Assembly (NCBI GenBank): GCA_015075075.1
Contig: JABTVA010000003.1
Location: 157,687-221,686 of the forward strand
DNA from: Deltaproteobacteria bacterium
Lineage (GTDB): Bacteria; Desulfobacterota; GWC2-55-46
DNA: 64,000 bases
Reading direction: 5' to 3'
Positions within the stretch are counted from its first letter, which is position 1, and every line of letters starts with the position of its first letter. A program made the position numbers and the translations under genes. Shown piece by piece: positions 63,964 through 64,000 of this stretch. The notes under the pieces are model-generated. The model made no database searches. It was not told where the DNA came from and saw only the letters and a program-made list of their open reading frames with translations.

Positions 63964-63990
63964 CCCGACCGGCCGGCTCCGCCGGTCGGG
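63964..63990. terminator. GC-rich hairpin at the right edge
   Basis: CCCGACCGGC and GCCGGTCGGG are perfect 10-bp inverted repeats around CGGCTCC. It is of a type common downstream of high-GC actinobacterial genes and lies within the compositionally foreign end. Confidence 0.55.
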
Positions 63991-64000
63991 CCGGGCAGAC

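Overview
The window looks like a piece of an uncultivated deltaproteobacterium (Desulfobacterota), probably from a metagenome assembly. The reasons are gene order (alaC-hom-thrC with an archaeal-type phosphoglycerate-mutase-like gene; yceD-rpmF-plsX-fabHDG-acpP-fabF-rpiB-glyA), a cobalamin-riboswitch-linked ThiC paralogue, DUF3343 and DUF2238 proteins, multihaem cytochromes, roughly 60 % GC with frequent AGG/ATA/GGG codons, and dense palindromic intergenic repeats. The lineage is inference; no rRNA is present.

Layout. 1-14,961 is almost entirely minus strand. Read in its own direction it runs yceD, rpmF, plsX, fabH, fabD, fabG, acpP, fabF (fatty acid synthesis), rpiB, glyA, two small proteins, lipA, alaC, hom, thrC and a proposed homoserine kinase. 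At 15 kb two sigma70-like promoters diverge, one to yceD and one to tRNA-Gln(CUG). An AT-rich DUF2806 gene follows the tRNA. 16.5-30 kb holds envelope and redox genes: an OB-fold exported protein, a small beta-barrel, a flavin reductase, a cobalamin riboswitch with a bzaF-like gene, an ArsR regulator coupled to a V4R-like protein, a membrane/spermidine-synthase fusion, a cytochrome b561-YceI fusion with a second YceI, MutM and a CBS protein. A striking tandem structured element lies at 28.85-29.1 kb.

30-45 kb carries a uracil-DNA-glycosylase-like gene, a YhaM-like nuclease and a sugar epimerase (one operon), three tandem secreted paralogues, RtcB with archease, GpmI, a LapB-like TPR protein, RlmH, RsfS, NadD and RarA. 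44.4-50.9 kb is a biotin operon, bioB-F-H-C-A-D. Then come a broken aconitase and a minus-strand operon encoding an MtrA-like decahaem cytochrome, an MtrB/PioB-like porin, a c554-type cytochrome and a methyl-accepting chemotaxis protein: a probable porin-cytochrome electron conduit with its own chemoreceptor. The window ends in a MacB-like ABC exporter.

Two cautions. Several universally conserved genes (lipA/alaC, plsX, a membrane spermidine synthase, lapB, acnA, the MCP, mtrB) are broken by clustered small indels, mostly losses, while sequence on either side is clean; local consensus error is at least as likely as gene decay. The last ~480 bases switch abruptly to about 80 % GC with different codon use inside one ABC ATPase gene, which suggests a chimeric join or a recent transfer. 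At least six copies of one ~120-bp inverted-repeat element, three of another, and one nested insertion sit between genes.
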